Source: Sphaerolaimus hirsutus (lineage: Eukaryota; Nematoda; Chromadorea; Monhysterida; Sphaerolaimidae). From it: a DNA stretch of 64,000 nucleotides. The stretch covers positions 27,904,997 to 27,968,996 of the forward strand of contig OZ038453.1 in NCBI GenBank assembly GCA_964036195.1, read 5' to 3'. The stretch's first letter is position 1. Each line of letters opens with the position of its first letter. This document shows, piece by piece, positions 1 to 10,985 of this stretch. The notes beneath the pieces were generated by a model. It searched no databases. It was given only the letters and a program-made list of their open reading frames with translations, and had not been told where the DNA came from. The position numbers were made by a program, and so were the translations under genes.

Positions 1-1079
1 ATGGATGCAAAACTGCAGCAAAAAAAATAAATGCCACATTTCCATATATGCATTGCCATATGCTGTTCATGCTTAGAATGTTTCTTGCTGCACACAGAGC
101 TCAGCGATGCAGGCAAGCAGTTGCCATGGTAAAAGATTTGTCAAAAATGAACATAGGAATTGGATATGGACTTTAAAGTGAGATACTGGGTGGCTACTGC
201 CCGAAACAAGAAAAGTCTCAACTATTCTGAAACATGAACAAACTGAGTTAATATGTTTGTGCACTAGGAATATACGCAGATGTGAACTCGGGGGGTGGTC
301 ATCCCGGGCATGTGTAGTCAACCTAACAGGGTACCCATGTATAGTATCCAAATGTTTTGCATATCAACCATTTCAAAATTCTGGCAACATTAATCATGCA
401 GCGAAAAAGTCTCAACTATTCTGCACGGTAGTGTACTTTGGGCAGCTTTAGGAGCTGACAAAATGTGACAACCTGGACAAGTGACAAAATCTCACACCTA
501 TACTCACACTTTTTATGTCTACCCATACCAGCAGTGCATCCAGAATATATATATGTATATATATGTGTGTGTGTTTCATTTCATATGCTTCATTTTTCAC
601 AACATAATAGGAGTTACCATATTTTCTCAATAAGTGCCATCAAACTGGGCATACAGCAGAAATTTGTAGAACACATGGCTAATGACCATTAAGCAAAAGC
701 ATTGGTGCTCTAAATTCGAGAGAAAATAAAGGTAAAACATGTATTGCAAATGCATGATTGTTCACAATAAAATAGGAATTACTTTGAACTCATTCATCAC
801 AAGATTATAATCATCACTCAAAATATTATACGGTCCAGTCTTTTATTATACCAAGCCCTTTCTGACAATGATGCTTGTAGTACATCATTGCATCAACCAG
901 TGATTCGCCAGCCTTTTGAGTTGATTCACAAACACTATGAGAATGGTTATTGATTTTAATTTTAAACTTCCTTTTCAGTAATCAAAAATATTGAAACATG
1001 ATTATTCTGCACAAACACTATGTTACCATATTTTTATGATTAAGTTTTACCATATTATTATGTTCACATTCTGTGACAG
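1..1079. other. No gene recognised; AT-rich intergenic or intronic DNA
   Basis: No exon-like frame with splice sites and no recognised repeat end was found here. A short TA/TG microsatellite lies near 545-575. Confidence 0.4.
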
Positions 1080-1189
1080 TGGAAGCAATGCATTGTGCAA
1101 AGAAGTTTCCAGGAGAATTGGCACATGTGTGAAATTAGTCACTTTTATGTTGTATGCAATGAGAATGTTCAAAAGCAGTTTGTCAAGTG
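1080..1189 (+). CDS. Candidate internal exon, unrecognised protein
   Basis: The frame is open from the acceptor ...CTGTGACAG|T to the donor AGTG|GTAAGC. It encodes a basic, partly hydrophobic peptide containing CKEVSRRIGTCVKLVTFMLY, which could be a membrane-proximal helix. Entry phase would be 2 and exit phase 1. No partner exon was joined with confidence. Family unknown; the call rests on both splice signals and coding-like composition only. Confidence 0.4.
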
Positions 1190-1287
1190 GTAAGCAAAGT
1201 TAAATGAAACAAGTATTGCAAGTATTAAGAAATATGCCTATTTTTCACCTGCTTTTAGCGATTTTCTCTCTTTTTTCCCAGTCAGAA

Positions 1288-2496
1288 TAAATTCCAACGC
1301 AGAACACATTTCTATTGCACAGTTTTAAAAATGCGTACTGCACAACACACATTTTGTTGCAAGGATTTTGATTGGTTTTAGTGGATTGGACGTGGACGTG
1401 GAACGTGTTCCAATGCACAAGAAACTTGTGTTGCGCAGTTTTTGCATGAAACAAGTTTGTAGCACAGGTAGTGATGGAATGGTGGCATAGTGCTGGCACC
1501 ATTTGGGGCAATTGTGGCATTCCATCACCAGCATTGTCGCCTGCACAACAAACTTTACTCGCAAAAAACTGCGCAACAAAAAGTATGTTGTGCACAAGTG
1601 GTGCCATGGCACAACACCCTTTGGCGCCCTTAATGCTGCAATTACAGCTGGGGCATAAAATTGACCGGGCATAAAATTGATTTTGGGCGCAAAATTAATT
1701 ACAGATGAATGGATAAAGATATGACATTGTCATTTCAGTCAAAGAAAGCTTAGATGCAGATGTTTATTGTGAAAGCTCATGCATTTATTTTAATCATACT
1801 GGGAGTTATGAATTTTAGCACAATTTTTCCAATTATGTGCTGTAACTTGCGTAAAATTAGTGTGTAAAATAATAAAAAATTGCGCCAAAATGCAGAACTT
1901 CTAGTACATTTAGAATAAACTGATGAGCTTTGAACACAAGCAACATCTGCATGTGCGCTTTCTCTGGCTGAAATTACAACGCCATATCTTTATGCATTCA
2001 CCTGTAACTAATTTTATACCCAAAAATAAATTTTACACTGGTCAATTTTACGCCAGAGCTGTAATTGCAGCATAAATGGTGCCAGTTCCATGGTGCCTTT
2101 TGTATTGTATGTGTTGTACGTGTCTTGTATTGTGCGTGGCACTGGCATCATTTAAGGGCGCCAAAGGGCATTGTGCCATGGCACCACTTGTGCACAACAT
2201 ACTTTTTGTCGCGCAGTTTTTTTGCAAGTAAAGTTTGTTGTGCAGGCGACAATGCTGGTGATGGAATGCCACAATTGCCCCAAATGGTGGCAGCACTATG
2301 CCACCATTCCATCACTACCTGTGCTACAAACTTGTTTCATGCAAAAACAGCGCAACACAAGTTTCTTGTGCATTGGAACACGTTCCGACCACGTCCAATC
2401 CACTAAAACCAATCAAAATCTTTGCGACAAAATGTGTGTTGTGCAGTACGCGTTTTTAAAACTGCGCAACAGAAATGTTTTCTGCGTTGGAATTTA
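1288..2496. repeat. Large palindromic (foldback) element E
   Basis: The left arm (about 1288-1630) and right arm (about 2150-2496) are reverse complements with scattered mismatches. Shared blocks include AAATTCCAACGCAGAA / TTCTGCGTTGGAATTT and GGCGCC-containing inner ends. The spacer was later invaded by element F. Overlapping ORFs on both strands are a by-product of the palindrome, not genes. Confidence 0.75.
1631..2075. mobile_element. Palindromic MITE, family F (nested in E)
   Basis: Ends are TAATGCTGCAATTACAGCT and AGCTGTAATTGCAGCATAA, with inverted subterminal blocks such as ATTAATTACAGATGAATGGA. A second copy at 60381-60828 defines the boundaries. TAA/TTA at the ends would fit a PIF/Harbinger-like 3-bp target, but an independent target duplication cannot be separated from the TIR. 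Confidence 0.7.
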
Positions 2497-2518
2497 CCCT
2501 GAGCCCTTTTTTGCTTTC

Positions 2519-2660
2519 TATACCTTAAAAAAGCCTATATAATGAACCCCAGCGAACCCCCCTCGCAAACCCCCTCCCCACCCCCCTCCCAAAATTTTTT
2601 TCCAGCTATTTATCCCTCTGGAGGAGCGATTTGCTATCTATCCAACCCCCAGAGAGTGAT
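2519..2660. repeat. Repeat fragment G
   Basis: The tract beginning ACCTTAAAAAAGCCTATA, followed by CCCC-rich sequence and GGAGGAGC, matches the interior of the hAT-like insertion at about 47127-47245. It is probably a fragment of the same element family. Confidence 0.4.
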
Positions 2661-2831
2661 AATACTGGAGACCCCTGATAAGGATGCAATTATTAGTTGA
2701 CAGAAATTATCAGTCCATGAACTACTGTTAAGGGAGATTGACAAGATTTCAGTTGAGTTTTCAAATTGGAACCATGAAAATAGTTTGTGTGGCACCATTG
2801 ATGCTAATTGGTAAAATGTCTTGTATACAGT

Positions 2832-3217
2832 CTGTATGCTTCATAGTCTCTATCACAAGCACTTTTACATTACTGTCATGGTCACAGATATCACTGATTG
2901 CCCCATGCATAAGCAAACAATTACTGCTGGTAGAACCATTGATATGCGGGGAGGGGGGTTTTTCAGGGGAAAGTAGCCAAAAAAATTGCCCCAGGGATAG
3001 ATAGATCGCTGAGCGGTTTCGGGTGGGTTTACCGGCCCCCGTTGACATGGATGACACAAAATAATATGGATTTTGGTTTAGATGTGGGATGGGTTTAGAT
3101 GTTGGATGGCACGGGCTCGTCTCTTTCACAAGCACTTTGTAGGTTACTGTAATGATCACAGATGTCACTGATTGTCCCATACATAAGCAAACAATTACTG
3201 CTGATATAACCATAAAG
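2832..3217 (+). pseudogene. Two tandem copies of an exon-like block
   Basis: About 95 bp around 2851-2945 recurs at about 3119-3215. Both can be read as an ITVMVTDITDCP-like / VTVMITDVTDCP-like peptide followed by HKQTITA. The first copy has an acceptor (TATACAG|) and donor (CTG|GTAGAA). The second copy is shifted upstream of its core and is truncated by transposon H1. It looks like a duplicated exon, at least one copy decaying. Family unknown. Confidence 0.35.
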
Positions 3218-4139
3218 CAGAGTTGTTAGAATTACTAAACTTTTCTTAAAAGTATATGTAAATGTAAGTATTTTTATTTTACTCACCACAAAGTATAGAC
3301 AATGTAAAATACTTTTTGTTTACTCGTACTCATGTGTAAATCTGAGTAAAATACTTTTTACCCAGGAGAGTGTAAAAGCGAGTGCTTTTCCCTCTGGGAA
3401 ATGTAAAAGCTACTGCTTTTTACACGTGAGAGTGGGTTTTGCAAGTGGAGACATAATATATGTCGTTTTTTTGAGGATTTTTGGTATTTTTTAGAAGAAA
3501 TATATATGATTTTTACAAAAAATTTTATTTTGCAACTCAAAATTGCGATTTTAGATACAAAAATACATTTTCTCTGTACGCGTGTACTTCTAAAATGTAC
3601 GCGTAAAAGTGAATACATTACTTTTTTTCAAAAGTATATGTACCGTATTACCTCGAAATACCCCCAGGGGGTTTATTATTTCGCCAGCAAAATTTGAGGG
3701 GGGGATAATTCGAGGGGGGGGGGTTTATTCGAGGGGGGGTCTATTATTTTGCCAGAAATTTTCGGAAATTCCCCGTACGCGGACGTAGAAAAATCGAACA
3801 ATTACATTGATGTATATGTGTTTATATGCATTTATAACTGTATATACACAAAAACCCTTCCCTAACGTCACTTAATCATCAGTTTTAACGTGTGTTCTGC
3901 AATGTACAGATCACAAACTGCGGTATTTGTCATGTACATTCACGTTACACTCAATCTTAGGGGGGTATTTCGAGGGGGGGTTTATTATTTCCTCAGCCGA
4001 AATTTAGGGGGGTATTTCGAGGGGGGGGTTAATTCAAGGGGGGGGGGGGGTTAATTCGAGGTAATACGGTAAATGTAATTACCGCATACTCGCGTACGCG
4101 TATTTTTCAAGTAAATGTACGTACATTTTAACAACTGTG
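3218..4139. mobile_element. hAT-like MITE, family H
   Basis: Ends are CAGAGTTGTTAGAATTAC and TTTTAACAACTGTG. It is flanked by a perfect 8-bp target duplication CCATAAAG (3210-3217 and 4140-4147). Interior is rich in TTTAC/GTAAA repeats. No transposase ORF. The TIR type and 8-bp duplication are typical of hAT non-autonomous elements. Carries a nested TA-flanked element. Confidence 0.85.
3641..4071. mobile_element. MITE, family A (TACCGTATTACCTCGAA ends), nested in H
   Basis: Starts TA|CCGTATTACCTCGAAATA and ends TTCGAGGTAATACGG|TA, so the target is TA. The subterminal regions are arrays of TTATTCGAGGGGG-type repeats. The interior shares TTTCGCCAGAAATTTTCGGA and a ~200-bp core with other full-length copies. 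Confidence 0.85.
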
Positions 4140-4228
4140 CCATAAAGATGTGATATCCAGATTTAAAGAATCCCACAGATATAAAATTTTTTGGCTATTT
4201 ACAGAGGAGCCGGCAAAACAATAAACAG

Positions 4229-4335
4229 CCAAAAAATGCCAGTGTGAATATCAATGTCAAAATATCACAAAAATTGGAGAAAGACATACCTGATGTCACC
4301 CCATTTTGGTTCTGCAAGATTTTTATTAGCACTGG
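4229..4335 (+). CDS. Candidate internal exon, unrecognised protein
   Basis: An acceptor ATAAACAG| is followed by 107 nt of open frame: PKNASVNINVKISQ, then DIPDVTPFWFCKIFISTG. The exon ends exactly at the GT of the introner-type element (ACTGG|GTGCCA). Phase in 0, out 2. The FWFCKIFIS stretch vaguely recalls membrane-associated PLAT-type sequence but is too short to assign. Confidence 0.5.
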
Positions 4336-4540
4336 GTGCCACCAGAGGGCAGTTCCAAGCCCTGTAAAGTGTAAAGTAAAGTGTCAAATTTAAAGTCAAA
4401 TGCAAAGTAAACTGTCAATCAAAACAAAAAAGAAAAGATTTTATCACTCAACTTTGCATGACAATTGACAGTTTACTTTGCAGTTGGCTTTACATTTGAC
4501 ACTTTACTTTACACTTCACAGGGCTCGGGACTGCCGCCAG
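4336..4540 (+). mobile_element. Introner-type palindromic element L1
   Basis: A family L palindrome: left GGCAGTTCCAAGCCCTGTAA, right mirror CAGGGCTCGGGACTGCC GCCAG. The interior pairs GTAAAGTGTCAAAT with ATTTGACACTTTAC. It begins GTGCCA at an exon end and finishes CCGCCAG at the next exon start, so it acts as the whole intron in the proposed model. Confidence 0.6.
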
Positions 4541-4576
4541 GCAGCGACACTTCAATCCAACAATGTCTTGTGGTCG
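4541..4576 (+). CDS. Candidate 36-nt exon
   Basis: Follows the element's CCGCCAG acceptor and ends at CG|GTAACC. Joined in phase 2 it reads QRHFNPTMSCG. Short, so supported mainly by phase continuity with its neighbours. Confidence 0.4.
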
Positions 4577-4643
4577 GTAACCCCCGTTGACACAAGTTGC
4601 ATCCACAATTTGTATTTTTCTCATCTTCTTGTAATGGTCACAG

Positions 4644-4692
4644 CCTGCTGTCTTTTGACACTGCATCGTGCAGAACTGCCTGCACCAAATGA
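4644..4692 (+). CDS. Candidate terminal exon with TGA stop
   Basis: The acceptor TGGTCACAG| is followed, in the phase left by the previous exon, by LLSFDTASCRTACTK and TGA. The last two bases of the stop are the first two bases of transposon I1. The duplicated target AAAT plus GA beyond the element would give the same stop without the insertion. Confidence 0.35.
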
Positions 4693-5357
4693 AGGGTGTG
4701 CTTCTTAAAGTACCGCTCTACAAAAAATCGATTTTAAGATAATCGCAATTGAAAGTTTGGAGTATGCAATACCCATACATGGGTATTGGGTATGGGAATT
4801 TTGGGTATGGGTATTTCGGCTATATTGTTGGGTATCCACATGCATGGGTATAATCATTGATTATACACATAACACTAGCTATACAAAATTTAGTGAATTG
4901 TATTTTTGTAGTACAGTACATTTTAAAGGAACAAATTGGTAATAGCATGTAGATCAGTATTTTTTAAAGCACAAAATCAGAAAGCTGTAGATCGGTACTT
5001 TTACCCATAATAAAAAAGCACAAAATGAGTTCTGACATCTGACACGGTACTTTTAGAAGCACACAAAATAATGTGCAGATCGGTACATTTAAAAGAAGAA
5101 TTTTGAAAAAAGTGTGTAGATCGGTACTTTTAAAGACACAAAAGCTGAAAAAGCTTGTAGATCGGTACTTTTAAAATTTCAAAAACTGTATTTTGCATTT
5201 TTTTTGCTTTTTTCGACCCCCCATATCTCAAAATTGAATTTCGCACCCCTAACATAATATATATTATTTTGAAGCGCATTTTTATGGGGACCACAAAAAT
5301 GGACCTAACTCAAATTTGAAAAATTTGTAGATCGGTACTTTTAGAAGCACACCCTTC
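4691..5357. mobile_element. TIR element, family I (4-bp target)
   Basis: Ends are GAAGGGTGTGCTTCT and AGAAGCACACCCTTC, flanked by AAAT on both sides (4687-4690, 5358-5361). The interior carries many GTAGATCGGTACTTTTA repeats and a block of ATGGGTATTGGGTATGG. No ORF of transposase size. A second copy lies at 10080-10682. Confidence 0.8.
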
Positions 5358-5364
5358 AAATGAA

Positions 5365-5783
5365 TACCGTATTTCCTTGAAATATTCACAGGGGGTTGAT
5401 ATTTTCAGAGTGGAAATTTTGACGGGGGTATTTCGACAGGGGGCTTATTCGAGGGGGAGGGGTCTATTATTTCACCAGAAATTTTAACAAAATTCATAGT
5501 TAAGAGTACGCTTTTGTATACCCAAAACCAGTAATCAACCTGTCCAACAAGTAGGGCATATTTGGACATATCAATGTCGATCGCTACACAAACTAGTATG
5601 TGTAGCTGCGATGCAAACTACATCATGCACATTGCAACCATGATGCACATCATTCCAAGCAGGGGTATTTTGAGGGGGGAGTTATTTTGTCCCCAGCTCA
5701 AAAACACCTGGCATGGCAGTATTTCGAGGGGGGAGGGGGGGGGTCAATTCAAGGGGTTGGGGGTATTTTGAGGAAATACGGTA
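5365..5783. mobile_element. MITE, family A (TTTCC subtype)
   Basis: TA|CCGTATTTCCTTGAAATA ... TTTTGAGGAAATACGG|TA. G-rich TTCGAGGGGG repeats flank a core with CACAAACTAGTATGTGTAGC. Typical family A layout. Confidence 0.8.
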
Positions 5784-6957
5784 TGTGTTTGTAAGCTGTG
5801 AAATCTTATAAGCTGTTTATCTTTCAAGCCACCTAATTAAAATTCGTTTTTTTAATAATTGTGTATGTTTCAACTACGGATAGCTGAAAAAAAGTTTTTT
5901 TATCAATGACAGGGTTTAAAAATAAAAATAACCGTTTTTTTGCAAAAAAACAGGGTTCTATTTTTAAATAAAACTGTTTGTTTTTTCAAAAGTTCCCAGA
6001 TATGGTCATGATCAGAAAAAGTAGTATCACACTTTGCTATTCTAAATATAAATGCTTCTGTGATGATATATTTACACTCTGAAATAGTGAATTTTATTGC
6101 TGGCGCCATTTTGGTGCCTGGCGCCATTGTTTCTGGCACCCTTTGGCGCCTGGCGCCAATTTTTTGAATGGCCCCATGGCCCCACATATATTGGCTTTTG
6201 TAGAATGTTTGTGACTTCAAGTGTATTTGGCCATGGAAAAGTGCTTAAATAAAGTTATAAGAGCAGGCTAACACATTCAGGCTTTCACACTGTAAATACA
6301 AGTATACTGCAGTTACTTTCCACCCTGCACGCGTGGTTCCCGCTGGAAGCGTGCCAACGATTTTTTACGCATGCGATTTTCGTACAAACTTTAAGAATAG
6401 TCATCTCTGTCATAACGCTATACGTTAACTTATTCACAACAATGATTTTCCATCTTTTACACAAAAATCGCATGCTTTATCAACATTGGCACGCTTCCAA
6501 CGTGAGACATAAATGAGCGCGAGGGCAGGGTATCATGTACGCCGAGTATATGTGGGGGCACATTGGCTGTATATTATGTATTAGGTTGCTAACTAAATAA
6601 GTTTAATTTTTTTGCGACCTCACATACACATACATTCATGCGTCCCATTCAAACTAACAGCTTTTTATATAGAATGTTATTCAGTGTGCTGTTGTGTGAA
6701 TTTGAATGCGAACTAAATGTGAGTGCATTGACACTATTTTGTTATGACAACACACAAGAACTTTGTATATTTCTCCCAATGGTTCTCATCACCAATTTTA
6801 CAGTTTATTATCAAAATTTGCGACTTTATGATGATGAGAACCATTTCTGGCAGATATTTAGAAACAAAAAAATGTAAATTTGTTGAAGTCTGGTTCCTGC
6901 AGTTGTCAGATGCAGAGGCCTTAAATGTTGAAGTGGGTAGAATAACAGACAAATATC
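5784..6957. other. No gene recognised; two minor repeat tracts
   Basis: A GGCGCC-rich tract at 6100-6170 resembles the Q-family arms found further right. An imperfect inverted repeat at about 6330-6515 is bounded by GGAAGCGTGCCAACG and TTGGCACGCTTCCAACG. The latter motif recurs near 27065, 44520 and 62625. Confidence 0.4.
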
Positions 6958-7217
6958 TCAAAGGAAATATAAAAAAACCACATACAAGATAAAATCATGA
7001 GGTTGATAAGGTCCCTGTACATGTGCAAGGCCTCGCAGTTTTCCAGCATATTTATCACGAGTCGCGTTATACTTATGTTCTCCTGTTCTATATGATTTCT
7101 GTACCTGGTAGTAGCATTTATGACCGATAGTTCCCTGATTTACATCTTCTACAGCTTTTTTGTAAGCAGCACCTGGCACATTGGTTTTGATGGATTTAGC
7201 AGGGTGAAAATAATTGT
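6958..7217 (-). CDS. Candidate exon of an unrecognised gene
   Basis: The - strand frame is open for about 85 codons, with a coding-like composition rich in K, Y, Q and G (AAYKKAVEDVNQGTIGHKCY, then KYNATRDKYAGKLRGLAHVQ), and ends at a stop at 6958. The last residues (LYVVFLYFL) lie in A/T-rich sequence, so a donor before them (for example after HDFI) is possible. No family recognised. Confidence 0.4.
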
Positions 7218-7291
7218 GTGAAAATGTGAAACATTGAGATAGGTAGATGTGTCAAAAACTTTTAAGAAGTGGTATGATACATAAATACATA

Positions 7292-7698
7292 TACCTTATT
7301 TCCTTGAAATACCCCCCTCAAAATAACCACTATGAAATAATTACCCACCCCCTCAAAATACCCCCCTAATTGTATGTAAGGGAACATACTGACTAAAGCT
7401 GCAGTTTGTGTTGCCAGCAATGCAGAATATACTGTGAAAGCAATGACTGTGTTATATTAGAACAGGTTTTTCTACCATCTACACACTTTAATAAGTCTAT
7501 AGACTCTTATACATGGTGCTTAATGTTACATTTTTCTATGTCTGCGTACGTTGCAAGCAACAAGTTGGTACTGGGAGTTCATTAAAAATTTGTACCGAAA
7601 TGATAAGCCATCCCCGTCGAAATACCCCCCTCATTAAACCCCCTCAATATTCTCAAACTGAAACAATCACCCTCAGGGTGTATTTCAAGGAAATACTA
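7292..7698. mobile_element. Diverged MITE, family A
   Basis: TACCTTATTTCCTTGAAATA on the left and TATTTCAAGGAAATACTATA on the right, with CCCCCTC-type subterminal repeats and the GTTATATTAGAACA core. Older copy with mismatched ends. Confidence 0.65.
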
Positions 7699-7959
7699 TA
7701 GATAAATATTTTATGTATATATATATATATTGATGTATAGATATTCAAGCTAGATTACCATTTACATATATAATTGAGTGTGTGATTGTGAGTGATCACT
7801 TCCAGTGAGTGACATCCCATTTTAGGATTGTATGAGCAGCATAACATAGGCCAGTACAAGAATAACAAGTGAACAGTCCACAATGAATACTGAATAAACA
7901 CAACAACACCAGCTGGCTGCAACATGGGGCTGAGGGACCCCAAAATAATTCCCTTAACT

Positions 7960-8568
7960 ATATAGAATATTTCTTCAAAATATCCCCTGGGGTTATTATT
8001 TCACCATGTTGAAGTGTGGGGGGGAGGGGGTAATTCAATTTGGGGGTAACACGCTGAGTGGCACAAAAAATTGACAATGACTGAGATGTAACATGTATTT
8101 ATAGAAATAATCATGCAACTAAATATATAGACACTGTCATACCTATTCTTGTATGATTTGGCAGACTTTGAAAAATCAACTTATAATCTTTACCCAATAC
8201 CTGATTTGATTACCTCCCATTATTTCATTGCATTGATTCTTTGTTTTGCGCACATGTGCTTATCATGTATTTTTAGATTTCTGTTAGTTTTCTTGTAATG
8301 CCCTTGACGGCTGATGCTCAATGCGACATTGGTAGTTAAATGAAATAGAATGAAAAATGAACCTGTCTTAGTAAAACTGATTCATTGTTTTTAACAATTG
8401 CTCCACCTTACTTGGATCACAAACAGTTTTGTCACCTATATTATCTTGACACTCAATTTGGGTGGTGGTATTTCAAAGGTGGGGGTCCATCAATTTCCCA
8501 GCTCACTCAGACCTGGGCTATCTTGATGAATTTTTAATTAAAGTTTGGTTATTTGGGGAATTATGGTA
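7960..8568. mobile_element. Degenerate family A element
   Basis: Remnant ends (ATTTCTTCAAAATATCCCCT on the left, GGGGAATTATGGTA on the right) and TTATTATTTCACC / TTTGGGTGGTGGTATTTC blocks. The interior is too decayed to align by eye. Confidence 0.4.
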
Positions 8569-8579
8569 ATCTATTCAAG

Positions 8580-8726
8580 CTTATGGAAAAAGGCACATTT
8601 AACCAACTTCTAAACCATGGACAGAGACCACTGGATATCGCTGCAACATATGACACCAGTGATGCAAAAATCAGTACCACAACACACGCAGACAGGGTGC
8701 TTGATGACATTTTGCAAGGCAATTGA
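8580..8726 (+). CDS. Candidate 3'-terminal exon, ankyrin-like
   Basis: After TATTCAAG| the frame reads LMEKGTFNQLLNHGQRPLDI, then AATYDTSDAKIS, ending VLDDILQGN and TGA. GQRPLDIAA resembles the second half of an ankyrin repeat (G.TPLDIAA). An AATAAA at 9157-9162 lies about 430 bp downstream and could serve as its poly(A) signal. Upstream exons were not identified; the region just before is a transposon remnant. Confidence 0.5.
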   Translation, partial: LMEKGTFNQLLNHGQRPLDIAATYDTSDAKISTTTHADRVLDDILQGN

Positions 8727-9571
8727 ATTGACTAGTTTTGTATTTATTTTCAGTTTGTGGCATCTTATATATGTTGTGAAAATCAATCTAATTATGCTTC
8801 AGCTCATGGTTTTATGAGAATATTGTAATGTTATTGCCCTTCAAATGATCCATTTCTATGCAAATCAGCTGTGATTCACAGTCACCCATGTAAAGGTGGA
8901 TTTACAGCATAACAACATAAAAAGGTGAAACATGAATCTTACATCAAAATTTCACAATTTGTTGACATCATTTTTTCCTTGGAATTGTCAAGAAATTGAA
9001 ATCTTGATGTAAAGTTCATGTCAAGAGACTACTGAAGTTTGTTAGATAATTTTTGGACACTGTTATATATGTAATCTGGAATCTTATAGATGTAATAGAT
9101 GTAAAATGTAATCTTTTTCTTCTATTTCTGGCCAGGTGCAATATTATCTGATCAGAAATAAACTAGTTTGTATTGTTTTACTTTGAATCTGGTGTTGTAA
9201 ATGAGTACCTGAAAAGAAGCTCATTGAAATGATGAATGCTGGATAGTACCATAATACTAAAATATCTGCCATAGGATGTTTATTGTTTTATGGATTGCTC
9301 ACAAGAGTTGAATTTTATAAGATATCGTCTAAACTATGCTGGTTCTTTGAATTGATTTTAAATTCCACCCTTTTTAAATTTTTAAAATTTGTAGAAAAGG
9401 TGGCAGCACCTTTGAAATAGATTAAACAAATTGAATTGGCAGTGCTGCATATTTAGCAGAGAGGAACAATTTGAAATGAACATAAAATATGGCAAAATAG
9501 GTAGACATATTTAGAAAATGACAAACAAATCAATCTACTTAAACTACTTTATTTTGCCTTTTGATACTACT
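8727..9571. other. Probable 3' UTR and AT-rich intergenic DNA
   Basis: No coding frame. Contains AATAAA at 9157-9162. Nothing else recognised. Confidence 0.3.
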
Positions 9572-9982
9572 TACCGTATTACCTCGAAATACCCCCGGGG
9601 GGTTTATTATTTCGCCAGCAAAATTTGAGGGGGGGATAATTCGAGGGGGGGGTCTATTTTTTTGCCAGAAATTTTCGGAAATTCCCCATACTCAGAGGTA
9701 CGAAAATCAAACAATTACATCGATGTAGATGTGTTTATAAGCATATATAACTGTTTATATACATAAACCCTTCCCTAACATCACTCAATCATCGGTTTTA
9801 ACGTGTGTTCTGCATTGTACAGATCACAAACTGCGGTATTTGTCACGCACGTTCTCTTTACACTCAATCTTAGGGGGGGTATTTCGAGGGGGGGGGTTAT
9901 TATTTCCTCAGCCGAATTTTAGGGGGGGTATTTCGAGGGGGGGGTTAATTCAAGGGGGGGGTTAATTCGAGGTAATACGGTA
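9572..9982. mobile_element. MITE, family A, near-intact copy
   Basis: TA|CCGTATTACCTCGAAATA ... AATTCGAGGTAATACGG|TA. Closely matches the copy at 3641-4071 through the core (ACCCTTCCCTAACATCACT, CAGATCACAAACTGCGG), indicating recent spread of this subfamily. Confidence 0.85.
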
Positions 9983-10079
9983 ATTTTGCCTTATGGCAGC
10001 ACATTTTTTCCTCACTTGGAAGACACATTTTCAAAAGAAGGAGTTATTCAAGGCGGACTTTTTAAGTGATTGTCAATAT

Positions 10080-10682
10080 GAAGGGTGTGCTTCTAAAAGT
10101 ACCAATCTACAAATTTTTCAAATTTAAGTTAGGACCATTTTCGGGGTCCCCTTAAAGACGCGCTTCAAAAAATGTACAATATGTGGGTGGTGCAAAATTT
10201 AAATTCATGTATGTACGCATGTACGTCCAATTTCCATTGGTAATGCACATTCCATTGCATCTTTGCACACCGGATGTGCTGCATTTGTATTTGATGAATC
10301 AGTCCAGGCACAGCTTTGTTGCTTGGTTTCATTTCATTGATTGTTTTTTTAAATGTATGTGCATTATCTATTCTCTCATTGGGGGGGGGGGATTTTTCAA
10401 GTGGGGGAATTATTGTTTCCTCACTCGTCTAACAGGGGGGAATTATTTGAGGGGGGATTATTCAAGTGGGGGAATTATTCGAGTAAACATGATAGCTAGT
10501 TACAGGAGTATCACCCAAAGACTATACCATGCATATCAATACCTAACAATATACCCCAAATAACCTACTCAAAATACCCATACCCAATACTCATGTGTGG
10601 GTATTGCATACTTCAAACTTTGGATTGTAATTATCTCAGAATCGATTTTTTGTAGATTGGTACTTTTAGAAGCACACCCTTC
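10080..10682. mobile_element. TIR element, family I, second copy
   Basis: GAAGGGTGTGCTTCTAAAAG at the left and its complement at the right, flanked by ATAT on both sides (10076-10079, 10683-10686). It shares the CCCATACCCAATACTCATG block with the first copy. A degenerate C/A-family remnant (G-rich, 10379-10497) sits inside. Confidence 0.8.
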
Positions 10683-10985
10683 ATATATTGTATGCAAAAA
10701 AACTCATTCTGATTCAAATCAGTATTTCTGAATATGATAATTTTATTCAAAATGAATAAAGGTGTAATAATGAATAAATGTATCACTCGCAATGCATAGA
10801 AATTTCCCATTTGAATATGATTGAGCAGACAACCAGCTTTTGCTTTTAGTATAAAATGATAGCTTTCTTTCAGACCACCCTATCTCATGTCGGGAGAGTC
10901 AGTTAAAGATGATCTTCATGTTCCATTGAACATGAAACTGCATGAAATTAGAGCAGTTTTTATCCTATAAAGAATGCTCTAGTTA

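Noticed and set aside
1245..2542. Mirrored ORF pairs on both strands
   Set aside because: Explained by the palindrome E; each ORF has a reverse-strand twin in the other arm.
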